From Lolium rigidum (lineage: Eukaryota > Streptophyta > Magnoliopsida > Poales > Poaceae): DNA of 64,000 nucleotides. Location: positions 277,036,330-277,100,329 of the forward strand of contig NC_061510.1 of the NCBI RefSeq assembly GCF_022539505.1. Direction: 5' to 3'. Positions 33,336 through 45,246 of this stretch are shown in pieces. The notes under the pieces are model-generated. The model made no database searches and was not told the origin of the DNA. It saw only the letters and a list, made by a program, of their open reading frames with translations. Each line of letters starts with the position of its first letter. The first letter of the stretch is position 1. The position numbers and the translations under genes were made by a program.

Positions 33336-35131
33336 TGTAGGATAACGTTGCATAGAAAACAAAAATTTTCCTACCGCGAACACGCAATCCAAGCCAAGAT
33401 GCAATCTAGAAGACGGTAGCAACGAGGGGGTATCGAGTCTCACCCTTGAAGAGATTCCAAAGCCTACAAGATGAGGCTCTTGTTGCTGCGGTAGACGTTC
33501 ACTCTGCCGCTTGCAAAAGCGCGTAGAAGATCTTGATCACGATCGGTTCCGGCGCCACGAACGGGCAGCACCTCCGTACTCGGTCACACGTTTGGTTGTT
33601 GATGAAGACGACGTCCACCTCCCCGTTCCAGCGGGCAGCGGAAGTAGTAGCTCCTCTTGAATCCGACAAGCACGACGGCGTGGTGTCGGTGGTGGTGGAG
33701 AAATCCGGCGGAGCTTCGCTTAAGTGTGCGGGATGTGGTGGAGGAGAGAGACCGCTAGGGTTTGGGGAGAGAGGGGGTTGGGCGCCGGCCCTCTAAGGGG
33801 TGCGGCCAAGGCTGAGCCAAAGAGTGGCTGCCCCCTCCCTCTCCTCCTCATTATATAGGTGGAAGCCCCAAGAGTTCTAGTCCAAGTCTTCGAATAAGAC
33901 CCCAACACTAAAACCTCCCATATGTGGGAAACCTACTCAAGGAGGGAGTCCTACCCAAGGTGGGACTCCCACCTTTCCTTGAGGTGGGTTGGCCGCCACC
34001 CTAGGGGAGTCCACCTTGGACTCCTCCCCTTTAGGGTTGGCTGGTCATGCAAGGTGGAGTCCCTCCGGACTCTACTTTCCATGGTGATTTCTTCCGGACT
34101 TTTCTAGAACCTTCTAGAACCTCGCCATAAATGCACCGGATCATTTCCAAACTTGGAATATGACTTCCTATATATGAATCTTATTCTCCGACCATTCCGG
34201 AACTCCTCGTGATGTCCGGGATCTCATCCGGGACTCCGAACAAATATTCGAACTCCATTCCATATTCAAGTTCTACCATTTCAACATCCAACTTTAAGTG
34301 TGTCACCCTACGGTTCGTGAACTATGCGGACATGGTTGAGTACTCACTCCGACCAATAACCAATAGCGGGATCTCGGAGATCCATAATGGCTCCCACATA
34401 TTCAACGATGACTTTAGTGATCGAATGAACCATTCACATACAATACCAATTCCCTTTGTCACGCGATATTTTACTTGTCCGAGGTTTGATCTTCGGTATC
34501 ACTCTATACCTTGTTCAACCTCGTTTCCTGACAAGTACTCTTTACTCGTACCGTGGTATGTGGTCTCTTATGAACTTATTCATATGCTTGCAAGACATTA
34601 GACGACATTCCACCGAGAGGGCCCAGAGTATATCTATCCGTCATCGGGATGGACAAATCCCACCGTTGATCCATATGCCTCAACTCATACTTTTCGGATA
34701 CTTAATCCCACCTTTATAACCACCCATTTACGCAGTGGCGTTTGATGTAATCAAAGTACCTTTCCGGTATAAGTGATTTACATGATCTCATGGTCATAAG
34801 GACTAGGTAACTATGTATCGAAAGCTTATAGCAAATAACTTAATGACGAGATCTTATGCTATGCTTAAATGGGTGTGTCCATTACATCATTCATATAATG
34901 ATATAACCTTGTTATTAATAACATCCAATGTTCATGATTATGAAACTAATCATCCATTAATCAACAAGCTAGTTTAAGAGGCATACTAGGGACTTCTTTA
35001 TTGTCTACATATCACACATGTACTAATGTTTCGGTTAATACAATTATAGCATGATATATAAACATTTATCATAAACACAAAGATATAAATAATAACCACT
35101 TTATTATTGCCTCTAGGGCATATCTCCTTCA
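33336..35131 (-). repeat. 5' LTR of C1
   Basis: 1796 bp, minus orientation, first bases TGAAGGAGATATGCCC, end CTACA. Same family as the solo LTR at 26073-27862, in opposite orientation. Confidence 0.88.
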
Positions 35132-35136
35132 ATAAA

Positions 35137-35862
35137 TTGATAATTAACATGACATGGTATTCTCTATCCATCGGATCCCGACAAACACAACATAGAGTAT
35201 TACAGATAGATGATCTTGATCATGTTAGGCAGCTCACAAGATCCAACAATGAAGCACAATGAGGAGAAGACAACCATCTAGCTATTGCTATGGACCCATA
35301 GTCCAGGGGTGAACTACTCACTCATCACTCCGGAGGCGACCATGGCGGTGTAGAGTCCTCCGGGAGATGAATCCCTCTCCGGCAGGGTGCCGGAGGAGAT
35401 CTCCGTAATCCCCCGAGATGGGATCGGCGGCGGCGGCGTCTCGCAAGGATTTCCGTATCGTGGTTTTTCGCATCGTGGCTTCGCGACGGAGGCTTAAGTA
35501 GGCGGAAGGGCGAGTCGGGGCCTCGACGAGGGGCCACACCATAGGCGGCGCGGGCCCCCTAGGCCGCGCCGCCTTGTGGTGTCGCCACCTCGTGGCCCCA
35601 CTTCGTATGTTCTTCGGTCTTCCGGAAGCTCCGTGGAAAAATAGGCCCCCGGGTCTTCGTTTCGTCCAATTCCGAGAATATTTCGTTACTAGGATTTCGA
35701 AACCAAAAACAACGTAAAATGGAACCGGCACTTCGGCATCTTGTTAATAGGTTAGTTCCAGAAAATGCACGAATATGACATAAAGTGTGCATAAAACATG
35801 TAGGTATCATCAATAATATGGCATAGAACATAAGAAATTATCGATACGTCGGAGACGTATCA
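35137..35862 (-). mobile_element. Gypsy LTR fragment (G2 family)
   Basis: Minus strand begins TGATACGTCTCCGACGTATC at 35862 and matches the first 726 bp or so of the G2 LTR, then is cut by C1. The GC-rich inverted repeat (35533-35587) is present. The rest of this LTR should lie on the other side of C1, i.e. past the gap. Confidence 0.88.
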
Positions 35863-36334
35863 GGGAGTTCTTTGAATGGATTATTTATCACTCCTCTAAC
35901 AATTATCAACTATCTTTAGCATTCCTTTTCTTTTAAGGAATATAGTTTTGGCATATTTGGGGGATTTCGGTGAATGGATTATTTGTCACCCCTCTAACAA
36001 ATATCAACTTTCTTTAGCATTCCAATATAGTTGGTAATTTCGGTGAATGCACACACTAACTATGAAAACAACTACAAGTACATGTAACTCGAATAATGGA
36101 TTTGTAACAAGGTATCCCTTGTAACAACTTCTAGCGCCCGGTGAGTAATGATAAGAATCCGATCGCAATTATACAACAGTAAAAACAACCAACCATCGAT
36201 TAGCTTGCTTCTTCAACTCGATCAGCCTGCCTTAACCGCTTGTTCATTTTCTTCAGCTTCTCCCTTCACTTCCACCACATCCCGCATTGGGAGCATTAGG
36301 CATAATTGGAACGGCTCTCTCTCCGCCGCATTCT
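35863..36334. other. Flank 3' of the GRF gene, with a ~95-bp imperfect direct repeat
   Basis: A segment around 35873-35930 (GAATGGATTATTT ... TTTAGCATTCC) recurs at about 35968-36023, with a partial third copy near 36040. Sequence 36148-36334 is presumably the 3' part of the GRF transcript; no polyadenylation site can be fixed. Confidence 0.5.
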
Positions 36335-36727
36335 CTACAGCAAGTCCCCCCTCCCAAATTGCGCTCCCCAATAGCCCCAATTGATTCCCTGCAATTGAAG
36401 CCTCTGAACGTACACATCGATCCACTCGAAATGCCTGCATTTCTTTAGGATCTGAAAACAACAACGTGAACCCTAAATCCCAAATTCGAGGGAATAACAA
36501 GAAAATCGAGAGAAAACAGAGAAAATGGAGCGAGATCTAACCTTATCCCCATCTCTATATGACAAGCTCTCGCATGCAAGGAACTCACGTCCATGGTTGC
36601 CGTTGTCGTCCGTCTTACAGATCAACCGCTTCAGAGGCTCCTGGCGTGGGCAGTCAGGGCATCTTGTCAAAGGCACGGGTCCATACTGCGGCCATGAAGA
36701 ACGGGAGGTCGAAGAGAAATTAGACAT
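36335..36727 (-). CDS. GRF-type zinc finger protein, two exons
   Basis: Exon 1 36727-36542 (62 codons) and exon 2 36451-36335 (38 codons plus stop), joined over a 90-nt GT...AG intron (36541-36452, donor AAG/GTTAGA, acceptor TTTTCAG). Together they make a 100-aa protein with one GRF zinc finger: CPDC at residues 23-26, the NGNHGREFLAC segment ending in a third cysteine, then KKCRHFEWIDVYVQRL in exon 2 with the last cysteine and the HFEW core. GRF fingers bind single-stranded or structured nucleic acid in many proteins (family knowledge); small GRF proteins are abundant and mostly uncharacterised in grasses. Start chosen at the Met 19 residues before the finger's first TRC. The upstream in-frame extension consists of a tandem repeat and is probably not coding. 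Downstream frames suggest a longer ancestral C-terminus, so this copy may be truncated. Confidence 0.75.
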
Positions 36728-36780
36728 CACCCGCCTGCCGGAGAAGGGCTGCCGCTGGCGGAGAAGAAGAACAATGGGAC

Positions 36781-36860
36781 GCGAGGAAAGAAAGGGGAAG
36801 CAATGGCACGGGCACAGGCGCGGGGAAAGAAAGGGGAAGCAATGGCACGGGCACGGGCGC
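36781..36860. repeat. 39-bp tandem repeat upstream of the GRF gene
   Basis: Two copies of a unit containing GAAAGGGGAAGCAATGGCAC. In the minus frame it encodes a 13-residue Cys/Pro/Phe repeat, likely a by-product. Lies in the promoter or 5' UTR. Confidence 0.75.
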
Positions 36861-37395
36861 GGGGCTGGCTCGGGCTCCCATTTTGCAACGGTCACCTGGG
36901 TAAGCTGTGGGTCCAGCGCGCTAACGTGGACAAGTTGTGGGTCCCACGATGTCTAGATAAGTGGAGACGTGTCCACTGCGGGGCACCAACAGTGGCCCCA
37001 CTTGCCAGCACCAACCAATGTCAACTAAACGGGATCCTCCGTCCGAGCTCCTTCTGCGGGTTTCAGACAAGGGATTGGGGAAAACTGAGGAAAACTAAGG
37101 AGCTGGGGAAAACTGAGTACAACTAAGGACCCGAGGGCACGTAAATAGAAATCCCTATTAGATATGGGTGTAACTACACCCAAGAGTAGGAAGTATTTAT
37201 CCTATATATATATGTATGTATGCTCGTAGTAGCTACCAACTCTATATGTATGCTCGTAGTTATACTTGAATGGAAAACATAAACCTTAGCCGAAGGAAAC
37301 ACCCTACGAAAACCCTAAATCTCCGTCGCAGTGTAAAAACAGCCCTTTCTCTCGCCGTGCCGTAGAAACGACCATAAGCAGGGTATTACACGTGG
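36861..37395. other. GRF gene upstream region
   Basis: GC-rich to about 37030, then AT-rich with a short AT-dinucleotide run near 37205. No clear TATA box for the GRF gene seen and no other gene. Confidence 0.4.
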
Positions 37396-37607
37396 AGCCC
37401 TTTAGTCCCGGTTTGTACTACGAACCGGGACTAAAGTTGCTCCAGACCGTGCTCTCTGGTGCCCCCGCGTGAAGGAACTTTTGTCCCGATTCTTAATACA
37501 ACTAGGACTAAATGTTGGTCCTCTAGTCCCGCATTGGCAGTCCCAGAAGGTCAACCGGGAATGCCCTCCCAAACCGGGACTACATGCCCGTTTTCTACTA
37601 GTGGTAC
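37396..37607. mobile_element. CACTA-type transposon end (non-autonomous fragment)
   Basis: Right end reads CGTTTTCTACTAGTG, the reverse of a CACTAGTAGAAAACG terminus. Inside are subterminal TTTAGTCCCGG / CCGGGACTAAA motifs, including a nearly perfect hairpin at 37398-37437. The left terminus is not clear. Confidence 0.75.
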
Positions 37608-37806
37608 TTCTATGATGGAAAGTCCTTATAAAGTGACTTTGTGATAGATATTTCCTTGCACTTTGCTAATTAGTAGTACAAAGAACATACAAAGTTCTTG
37701 AAGGCCACAGATGCGTCCAAAACTTATCTATGACTATTTCAGTTTTGTTATACTACTTCCACTATTATATGCATTAATATAGTTCCTTTAATGTTTTAAT
37801 AGGTTA

Positions 37807-39949
37807 CTAGCAAAAGTGTTCGTGCTTTGCTACGGGTTCATATATATTGGTCCGATGACACCAGATTTATGCCGATGTTGACAAATTTGTGTCATCACTG
37901 TACTCCTTCCGCCACTTTGATGCAATCCTTCTCCCCTACTCCGACACCACAAAGTTCAAGATTAACTGAGCAAACCTTGCGGCCCTGATCTCTCGCCGTG
38001 TCCTCATTTTCGCGGTGTCCTAGAAGTATTTGTTTTTTTTATGCTCACCCCTGCAGTATTTTCAATTGGACATAGAAGAAATAAGCCCCAACTTGCAACT
38101 ACCACAGTTTGAGGAATAAAATTAGCTCTGTATATAAAAGTAAACAAATGGAAAACCGTACCCAGAATTGAAAATATATGTGGAACACTTAACAAAACAT
38201 ATAATAAAGTAATGAGAAAGAGAGCATGACGCGTGTCTTCTCCGGTAGCTATGCATTCTGTCAAAGAGTGAACATGCGCGCGATCCGTCAAGTGCATAGA
38301 TCACAATTTGAATAGTATCTCTGTCATGTTATGGTACCAATTGATCATATGAAACACTGTTCACGCTTTTACTATATGACCAATTGCAGAGCCATATCTG
38401 AACTTCATAACACATACTAAATTGTGTGCACATTAATCTAGTTGAGTGGTTCATGTTCAGAATTTAAATTACCTGATGTGGAACTTCGTCAGGATTTCTA
38501 GCTACGAACTGAATCATGTACCAACCAGTTCTCTAAATTAGCCATGTCGTGTAGAGAATTGGTGGTCCTCTACACTTCACGAAGTGCTGATGTACTGCAT
38601 GCCAGCATGTAGCCATGTACATATTCTGCAGCATGGAGCACAACCAATTCATACCCTGCAACGAAATACTATTGTGATCTATGCACTTGACGTAGCTCTG
38701 TGACAACAAAACCTAGATAAATTGCTCCCTAGGGTGAGGATTCCATGAGTTATGGTTAGAACTACAAGGTGGCGGAACTGGTGTCTGCGTGCCTCCCCTG
38801 CGCGTGAAGAATTTTTCTTGCTGTTGAGCGCTACTGTCTAGCTTCTTGGCATGGAGGATCTGAAATCATATGCTATCTGCTAACGTGTTCATCATCAGCG
38901 ATGTTTATTACAATATTAATTCTTGGCCTGAAGAATATGGAAATAGATGCGGGTCTATCTAGGTGTTCGTCATCTTCTTGGCTTGATTATGTTTCAGTTG
39001 ATAGTCTACCCAGTGCTAGCAACAACACCAGCTTATTCCTGGGCTTTCAATCAAAACCAATCGATGAATCCTCCTCCCGAAAAAAATAACCTCCCAATCA
39101 ATTTGCCCACTACGCCAGCGACCGCGCGCGTCACTCTTTCGGGGCTCCGACCGGGCCGCAAGATGTGGAGCAGTAGCCATCGACCTCCGACGTCGACCTC
39201 CGACTGAATCTGGATAGCCTCTGACGATGGCGGCGACGACCATCCCCGTCCGCGAGCTGAGGTAGCGACTCGGACAGTCTACGTGACCAAGACTTCGGCA
39301 GTCGTTCACTCCGGCGAGGCGACAACTCCGGTGAGCGGTGACTCAAACTGCTTTACTCAGTGCGTGTTCCCCTGTAGCCCATGCAGCTTTTTATGCGTCA
39401 CAAGCTTCATAGAATCATAGATCATGATCCGTCGATCATGGACTTCCATTGCCGATCGAAAGCTTGTTTTCGAGCCTCCGTTGCGAGCGAACTTCGGCGA
39501 GTTCTGCGATCGATTTTGTTGGAATCACGCTTGAAGCCATGGAGGGGTGGGGCCATATATGGTAGATTTTCGTGGGCGAGAGGTAAGAAATTAATCAGAG
39601 CATCTCTATGGATTCGATTTTGGGAGGAACCGAGTTTTGGGTAGATAGTCATAGAGATACGTCCGGATTGAGAAAAGGGAAAGAGAAAGACGGGAGGGCG
39701 GCGGCGCAGCGTGGAGACTCGAGAGCGAGACATCAAGCCTTGCATCGAGACTATCGCTATGCGTCGTTGCGTGCAGGCCCATCAAAGTTCTTGTGACGCC
39801 CGATCGGCGAGGGTAAAATTAAACAGAAAAAACGTTTCGGTTTGTTACTTATGGGTGGTACGGTGGGTAATTTCTTGCAACTTTTGGGGTAGTCTAAAGT
39901 TGGACGGACGACCGAGGGAAAAATCCTTTTGCTTTTATTATTATATAGA
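37807..39949 (-). mobile_element. Helitron A (non-autonomous)
   Basis: 2143 bp. On the minus strand it starts TCTATATAATAATAAAAG at 39949 and ends CTAG at 37807-37810, preceded by a degenerate CCCGTAGC...GCACG hairpin; flanking bases are A and T as expected for insertion at AT. No Rep/helicase. The internal GC-rich ORFs (39016-39309, 39422-39745) are unrecognised. Its 5' end abuts Helitron B. Confidence 0.7.
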
Positions 39950-41352
39950 CTAGCAAAAATGCCCACGCGTTGCTGCGGATGAAATCACATTTTCGTAAAA
40001 AAAATTGGAACATTTTTCTATTTTCACCTCTTTGTATTAACAGCTTGAGCGACACAAATTTTGTTAGCATCTATTTTTACTACGATCAGAAATAACTACT
40101 TCCGAGTTATCATCGCTAAGATCAAACTTCAGAATTCCATGTGATAGTATACTCGCCGAGCAAAGTCAGAGCTAGCTCCGTCCTTGAATTGGATATTAGA
40201 TTTCGTGTCTCTCTTTCTCACACCCAAGCCATAGCAGTAAACAATTTTAGCAGATGACAGAGCGGCAGTAGCAGATAGAAACAACGCATGGCAACATCAA
40301 AAAATTCAGAGCAAAGAAAATTATACTCCACAGCCTCCTACTTAACCTGCACATACAGAGTTTGGGTCTACTCTAACATGGCATACCCAAAAAAATTGCA
40401 GGCAAAAGGCTCAAGATCGTCTTGTCCTCCGCCGCATCCGTCCTAGTGACAAGAACATAGTAAGCAATTAATTTTACGGAAAAACTTAACAGATCAAATC
40501 CAATAAATCATATAAATGATTGATAATGACGGCACACATTCTTCCGGATTGTCTCCTCTTCCGTCACAAAGATGGTAGGCACTATCTAGAAAACATGACG
40601 CAAAAAATCTGACTTGAACCACATTTTCAGTTAGTTCTAGCTGGTGCGAACTGATTTGTGCATTTAACATAGCATTTTTTTTTTTTTACCGGGGCTTCTA
40701 CATCAAGGCTTGTGATCTGTTAATGCATGTAGAGAGGCAGGCACATTCAGAACACGACACTTCTTTTGGCAGCGTTTACCTTGGACCCAGAGCCTTGCGA
40801 GCGCCGTCCGGCACACCTCAGCCGTTTCTTTTCTCTCAAGGTGAGAGGTGCTGTGCTCCGATTCCTTTCAATATCTGGCAGTCTCGTTTCTTAGCGGCAG
40901 GACTTTTCGTTGTGCACATCATGTCAACCCTCTCACTCGCCGTACTTATAGCTCCCTTAATTTCTTTCGGATCATGGTGCTGCTTGCAGGCGGCTTGTAG
41001 ATATGCTGTAACTTTACGTATATAAACTGGTGAGAGTCCATGTAAACAAACGAGGTGGGACTAATCTACAGTGATCGCCCAGGTTTCTGAACGTGCTGGT
41101 GAACTGGGTCGTCCCTCGCGCAGGTCGATGGCTCGTTTGGCCGTTCTATACATGATCCGGCCCACACGACGGACACGTCGGAATAAGAAGCCCACATAAA
41201 ACGAGCGATCGGCCAGCAACACACGATCTGGCAAACTGTTTTCTCATCTACACGCGGTGGCAATCCTTGTAATTCAACTGAAAATCGAGGGCAGTTTTAA
41301 AACGGACGAAAATCTGGGGAGAAACCTTACTTCCTTTATTAGTAGGTAAAGA
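39950..41352 (-). mobile_element. Helitron B (non-autonomous)
   Basis: 1403 bp. Minus-strand start TCTTTACCTACTAATAAAGG (41352), end ...GTGGGCATTTTTGCTAG at 39950, with a hairpin around CGCAGCAACGCG. The plus ORF at 40723-41025 (100 aa) is unsupported. A 14-T run lies near 40674-40687. Confidence 0.72.
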
Positions 41353-42189
41353 TTTAGATGTTCCATTGAATCTCATTTATTTGCTATTAATCATGTAAGG
41401 TTGAACATCCTTTGTGTCGTACTTTTGAGTTATAGGAACTTTTTGGACTACAATTATCTCTGAGAAAACCCCGAGTTCCTATTTTTTCTATGGGGAGGAT
41501 ACCCAGCACCGAAACTCAATGAGGGTCCTGAAGCGTAGTCCCTACCCTTGTTATGGGACCCACATTCTACCAAATCTTCGACAGCCACCACCATTTGGCC
41601 AATGACTACGTCTTAACCTTAAACTCCATATATACCCTTTTGGTTTTTTGTATCACCACACAAAGCCCGCGAGAGAACGAAGAGAAAGTACAGGCTATGC
41701 AGGCCACCAGCAAAAGATAATTTGATAGGGAACCACCGATAGAATCGCCTATGGTTGCATATTCTTCTTTGTTGATCTCCATCATGAAGGGGCATAGTTT
41801 AACCCGTAGACCATCGATTTATGGAAGCTGCAGGTTGATCATATCCCTCTAGGTACTACTAATGTTTAGAAGAAATGAGCTATCGTACATGATTACATCA
41901 TTGATTATGTAGTATTGATGATTGGTGCTTGTCTTAGGAGATGATCTATTGAGATGCAATCTTGATTTTTGTTTCTATTTGATATATTATAGTTGTTCTC
42001 CGTTCTTGATGTTAGAATTATCCACGTAGTCGATATAACATTAGAGGGAATGGTGTGCATTAGTTGGAGTGGATCTTGTAGTGCCATTACCTAAGTCAAA
42101 AAAAATAGTTGACGCAAAGACATGTTCGTAACCTTCTTTATACACCCCACTAGGGATTAAAAATAAGGAAATAGTAAACACATGTACTT
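41353..42189. other. Intergenic, no gene recognised
   Basis: Unique-looking sequence; CTCCATATATACCC near 41625 could be a TATA-like element but no downstream coding frame supports it. Confidence 0.35.
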
Positions 42190-43009
42190 ACTGTGGAGCG
42201 CAATGGCAGTCGAGGAGGACAACGTACTCGTCCTCCTCGAACTCTTCTTCCTCAGGACCGGCCCGATCTACGCCGTCCTCGTCGTACCGCTCGGCGCCCT
42301 ACACCGTCCCTAATCGCGTGACGGAGGAGTCGGCGACGCCCGTCAAACCGAGGCGCGGCAGCAGCGGCAGCCCGGCGCCAGCAAGAGAGGCGGGCGGCGC
42401 CCTCCTCATCCCGAGCCGGAGGTGAAGGAGGAGCCGGAGGAAGCGCCGCAGGCGGCGCCGCCGGCGGAGTACGAGCGGCAGCAGCGCCTCATCGCCAGCA
42501 GCCGACGACCCCGAGGACTGCCTAGGGCCGCGAGCGGCGTACTTGGCGTTGCTCAACGACAAGGATGCCCGGAGGGGCGACCTCGAGACGGCGCTTCGCC
42601 TTGTCCATCCGCGACTCCGACAAGCCGCTCGTGGACCTCACCGACGACGGCGAGGCAGGGCCAAGCGACCCGGTGAAGGACGAGCCCGTCGATGCGTCAG
42701 CGGTGAGGTCGTCACCGACGACATGTACATCTTCCATCGCACTACGACACCTCCGGCCGCCGCAAGTACTTCTAGATTAGGTTTAGTTTAAATTTAGTCG
42801 AATCTCGTTCGAATCTATGTAATATATGCCAAGTTTGGATGAATTTAATCGAATCTTGCTTAAGTTCAAAATTTCCAAAATTTTATTTGGGGGACGCGAC
42901 TGGGGAGTGACGTCCCCCAAACGCGGCACAAACAAAACACGTCCCCCAAACGCTCAATCGGACGCCGTTTGGGGGACGGTTTGGGGGACGCGACTGGAGA
43001 TGCTCTTAG
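42190..43009 (+). mobile_element. Probable Harbinger-type DNA element with decayed ORF
   Basis: Right end GGAGATGCTC followed by TTA fits the GAGCATCTCC / TTA terminus of PIF/Harbinger-like elements. Inside, 42420-42780 is GC-rich and codes in shifting frames for an acidic protein with VDLTDDGEAGPSDPVKDEP, a type of low-complexity ORF common in grass repeats. Repeated TTTGGGGGACG motifs near the end. Left end not found. Confidence 0.4.
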
Positions 43010-43854
43010 CCACTAACATGAGCATTGGTAGGAGCTTACGTGAAGGAGAACCGAGTTGCAGCGAACGAGTGCTCAATGGTCTATTAGCCAAGGATTTGTG
43101 TGTTTTCCCTCCTATTATAGAAAATGAATTCAGTTTTACATGCCAAACAAATTTAGTGCAAGCCTAGCTACCTTGGTTGCAAGTAGAGGATGTGAAAAAA
43201 TCGTAGCAGATTGCTCTGCATATCCAGCAGATAATCCTTATTTCCACATTGCTTAGCCTATATATGCTTTCAAGCACGTGCCAATTAATTTATGTAGCGG
43301 CCATGTGGCTTTCCAGGTTATTTGGTTGGTGTGCTCCCAACTTTAAAAATGACAATATAAGAAAGTCCATTAGACAAAAATAATAAATATCATTAGTTTT
43401 TTCCTTAAAAATATATTATTTTACCTAAAACATCAAGTAGCTTGCAATGCAGGAGGTAATTAGAGTAAAAAATATATTAGCACAGGATAAAAAATATAAT
43501 GCCCTCAAATTTCCGAGGGCTGCCATGTTAGTTAATTGTAGCGTGTTATATCGTAGAAGTACATAGCATGCACTGCAAGTCTCAGCATCAAACAAAGCCC
43601 AAATGGAGAACACAAACATAATACATACACAAACACACCAACCATATCAATAATACTTTCGGACGAAAATACATAATACAATATAATAACCATGCTTAAA
43701 ACACTTCCCTGCTGAGCCATGGCAATTTCCTTACGAATATAGGGTATTATACTCCCTTTATTCCCTTTATCAAGCACACCATATCCATATGAACTTCAGA
43801 CCCGCATGTGCTTTGTAAGCACACACTTTGGGTATGACGTTTTTAGGAAACCTT
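43010..43854. other. 3' flank of the O-methyltransferase gene
   Basis: AT-rich, no ORF with support. The first 100-200 bp left of 43855 should include the 3' UTR. Confidence 0.4.
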
Positions 43855-45084
43855 TCACTTGTAGACTTCGAAGACAGCTCGTGCTCCTAATTTCTTGACA
43901 ATTTTATAGTCAGTGAACCCCGCTTTCACGAAGAGCTCACGCCAGTCATTTTCGTTACGCTGACGGCCTCTTGTGTACACAAGCATGGCCAAGTCCATCA
44001 GAAGCTGGGCCTCAAACATTATTGGTCCGAGAGAAGGTTCAACCACAATGTCTATGATGATCAACTTCCCTCCCTCCTCACGTGAAGGAATGGCACTCCT
44101 ACACTGAGACAAGATCTTGATGCAATCCTCGTCGCTCCAGTGATGCAGCACAAGCTACACACAAAAAATGAGAACAATTAATTATCTTCTGAATTTTGCA
44201 ATTTAATGCATTTTTTGGGTAATAATCAGACATGGTAATATATAGTTCCCATTGGTCTACAATGTATATGCCATACCTTGAGCATCACGGCCTGAGACTT
44301 TGGGACGGTGTGGAACAAGTCACCAGCAACATAGTTGACGACGCCATCCGACTGAACTTTGTCGATCACCTTGGGAAGGTCCAGCACGGTGCACTTGACG
44401 TGCGGATGGGCCTTGGTGATGGCCCTCGCCGTCGTCCCATCGCCGCCGCAACAGTCGGTGAGAGACTCAAGCCCGTTGAAGAGGCCATGGCACTCTCGCA
44501 TGATCGCGCCGATCCCCAGGTTGTCGTGGGCGGCCAAAGCTTCATTGACTAGAGCGTCGAGATCCTTGTCTAGGAGCGCCGTGCTCTCGCTCTAAGAGCG
44601 CCGCGCCGTGCACGTCCTCGAACGGCGATGGCACCGGCCCCACGACCTCTTTCTTGAACCAGTTGGCTAGCCCCAGCGCGGCCTCAGTGTAGTGCGGCGA
44701 TGTCACGGCCAGAACGAAGGATGTCTGGATGTGGTGATCGTCGGCGACGACGCCATCAACTAGGATCTGGGACAGTGGGTTCAGGCGGAAGAGCTCCACC
44801 TCGGAGTCGTTACCGCCGGCTGCAAATACACCTGAGGTGACCAGCACACGCATTAGGCGGCCGAGGAATGGTTGTTTACTTGGGGGCAGGGACAACGCAG
44901 TCAGCAGGTCGGGCAGCGAGGTGACCCCGCCAAGGTTGTGGATGGCAGTTGGGATGCCGAGCTGGACGGCGCAGCGGAGCCCCATGGACGCGAGGTAGTA
45001 GAGGCTGTGTCGCCACAGGTCAGCCTGTGCCTGCAGCAGCTCAGCATCCGTGGGAACCTCGATAGTCGGGGCCTGGGGGGCCAT
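43855..45084 (-). pseudogene. Plant small-molecule O-methyltransferase, two exons, frameshifted
   Basis: Exon 1 45084-44277, exon 2 44154-43855, 122-nt GT...AG intron, phase 0. The N-terminal plant OMT dimerisation domain (residues 15-150) is clear (LWRHSLYYLASMGLRCAVQL, LPDLLTALSLPPSK). The SAM-binding motif reads LTDCCGGDGTTA, where the family usually has a V-G pair instead of C-C, followed by CTVLDLPKVI. GDLFHTVPKSQAVMLK precedes the splice; exon 2 starts LVLHHWSDEDC with the catalytic His. Near 44583 the frame shifts after LLERE by a net two-base loss, so translation from 45084 ends after 180 codons. Allowing for that, length would be about 369 aa, the family norm. Best relatives by eye are ZRP4/COMT-like enzymes that methylate phenolics; substrate unknown. 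Could be a sequencing or assembly error instead of a true pseudogene. Confidence 0.88.
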
Positions 45085-45172
45085 TGCTCTCTTCTCTAGT
45101 ATCTCTCTCGGCTATGGATGCTCTCTTTTTGGCGCTGATCAGCTTGTGACTGATCTATGTGCTGCATTCGAG

Positions 45173-45183
45173 GGTTTAAATAG
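45173..45183 (-). promoter_or_regulatory. TATA box of the O-methyltransferase gene
   Basis: Minus strand CTATTTAAACC, about 90 bp before the ATG at 45084. Confidence 0.65.
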
Positions 45184-45246
45184 AGTGCTCAGCGGAGTAG
45201 TATTGTTTATTAACTTGGTGTTCAGCAGCTATATACTTAATTAATG

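Larger units (their letters stand above)
28832..35131 (-). mobile_element. C1: decayed copia element (BARE-1/Angela/WIS type)
   Basis: Minus-strand element: 5' LTR 33336-35131, PBS at 33323-33334, about 1.1 kb of leader, then heavily degenerated gag and pol running leftward to the gap. The 3' LTR is not in the window. It inserted into a gypsy LTR (35137-35862), TSD ATAAA at 35132-35136 (the matching copy would lie beyond the gap). Confidence 0.85.

Noticed and set aside
26073..35131. One copia element with two LTRs around the gap
   Set aside because: The LTRs are in opposite orientation and the left one has its own TSD without a PBS, so they are separate insertions.
36728..36895. In-frame N-terminal extension of the GRF protein
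   Set aside because: Consists of a 39-bp tandem repeat and low-complexity sequence; the GRF domain starts well after the internal Met at 36727.
40723..41025. 100-codon ORF in Helitron B
   Set aside because: No family resemblance or coding context; kept only as a mention.
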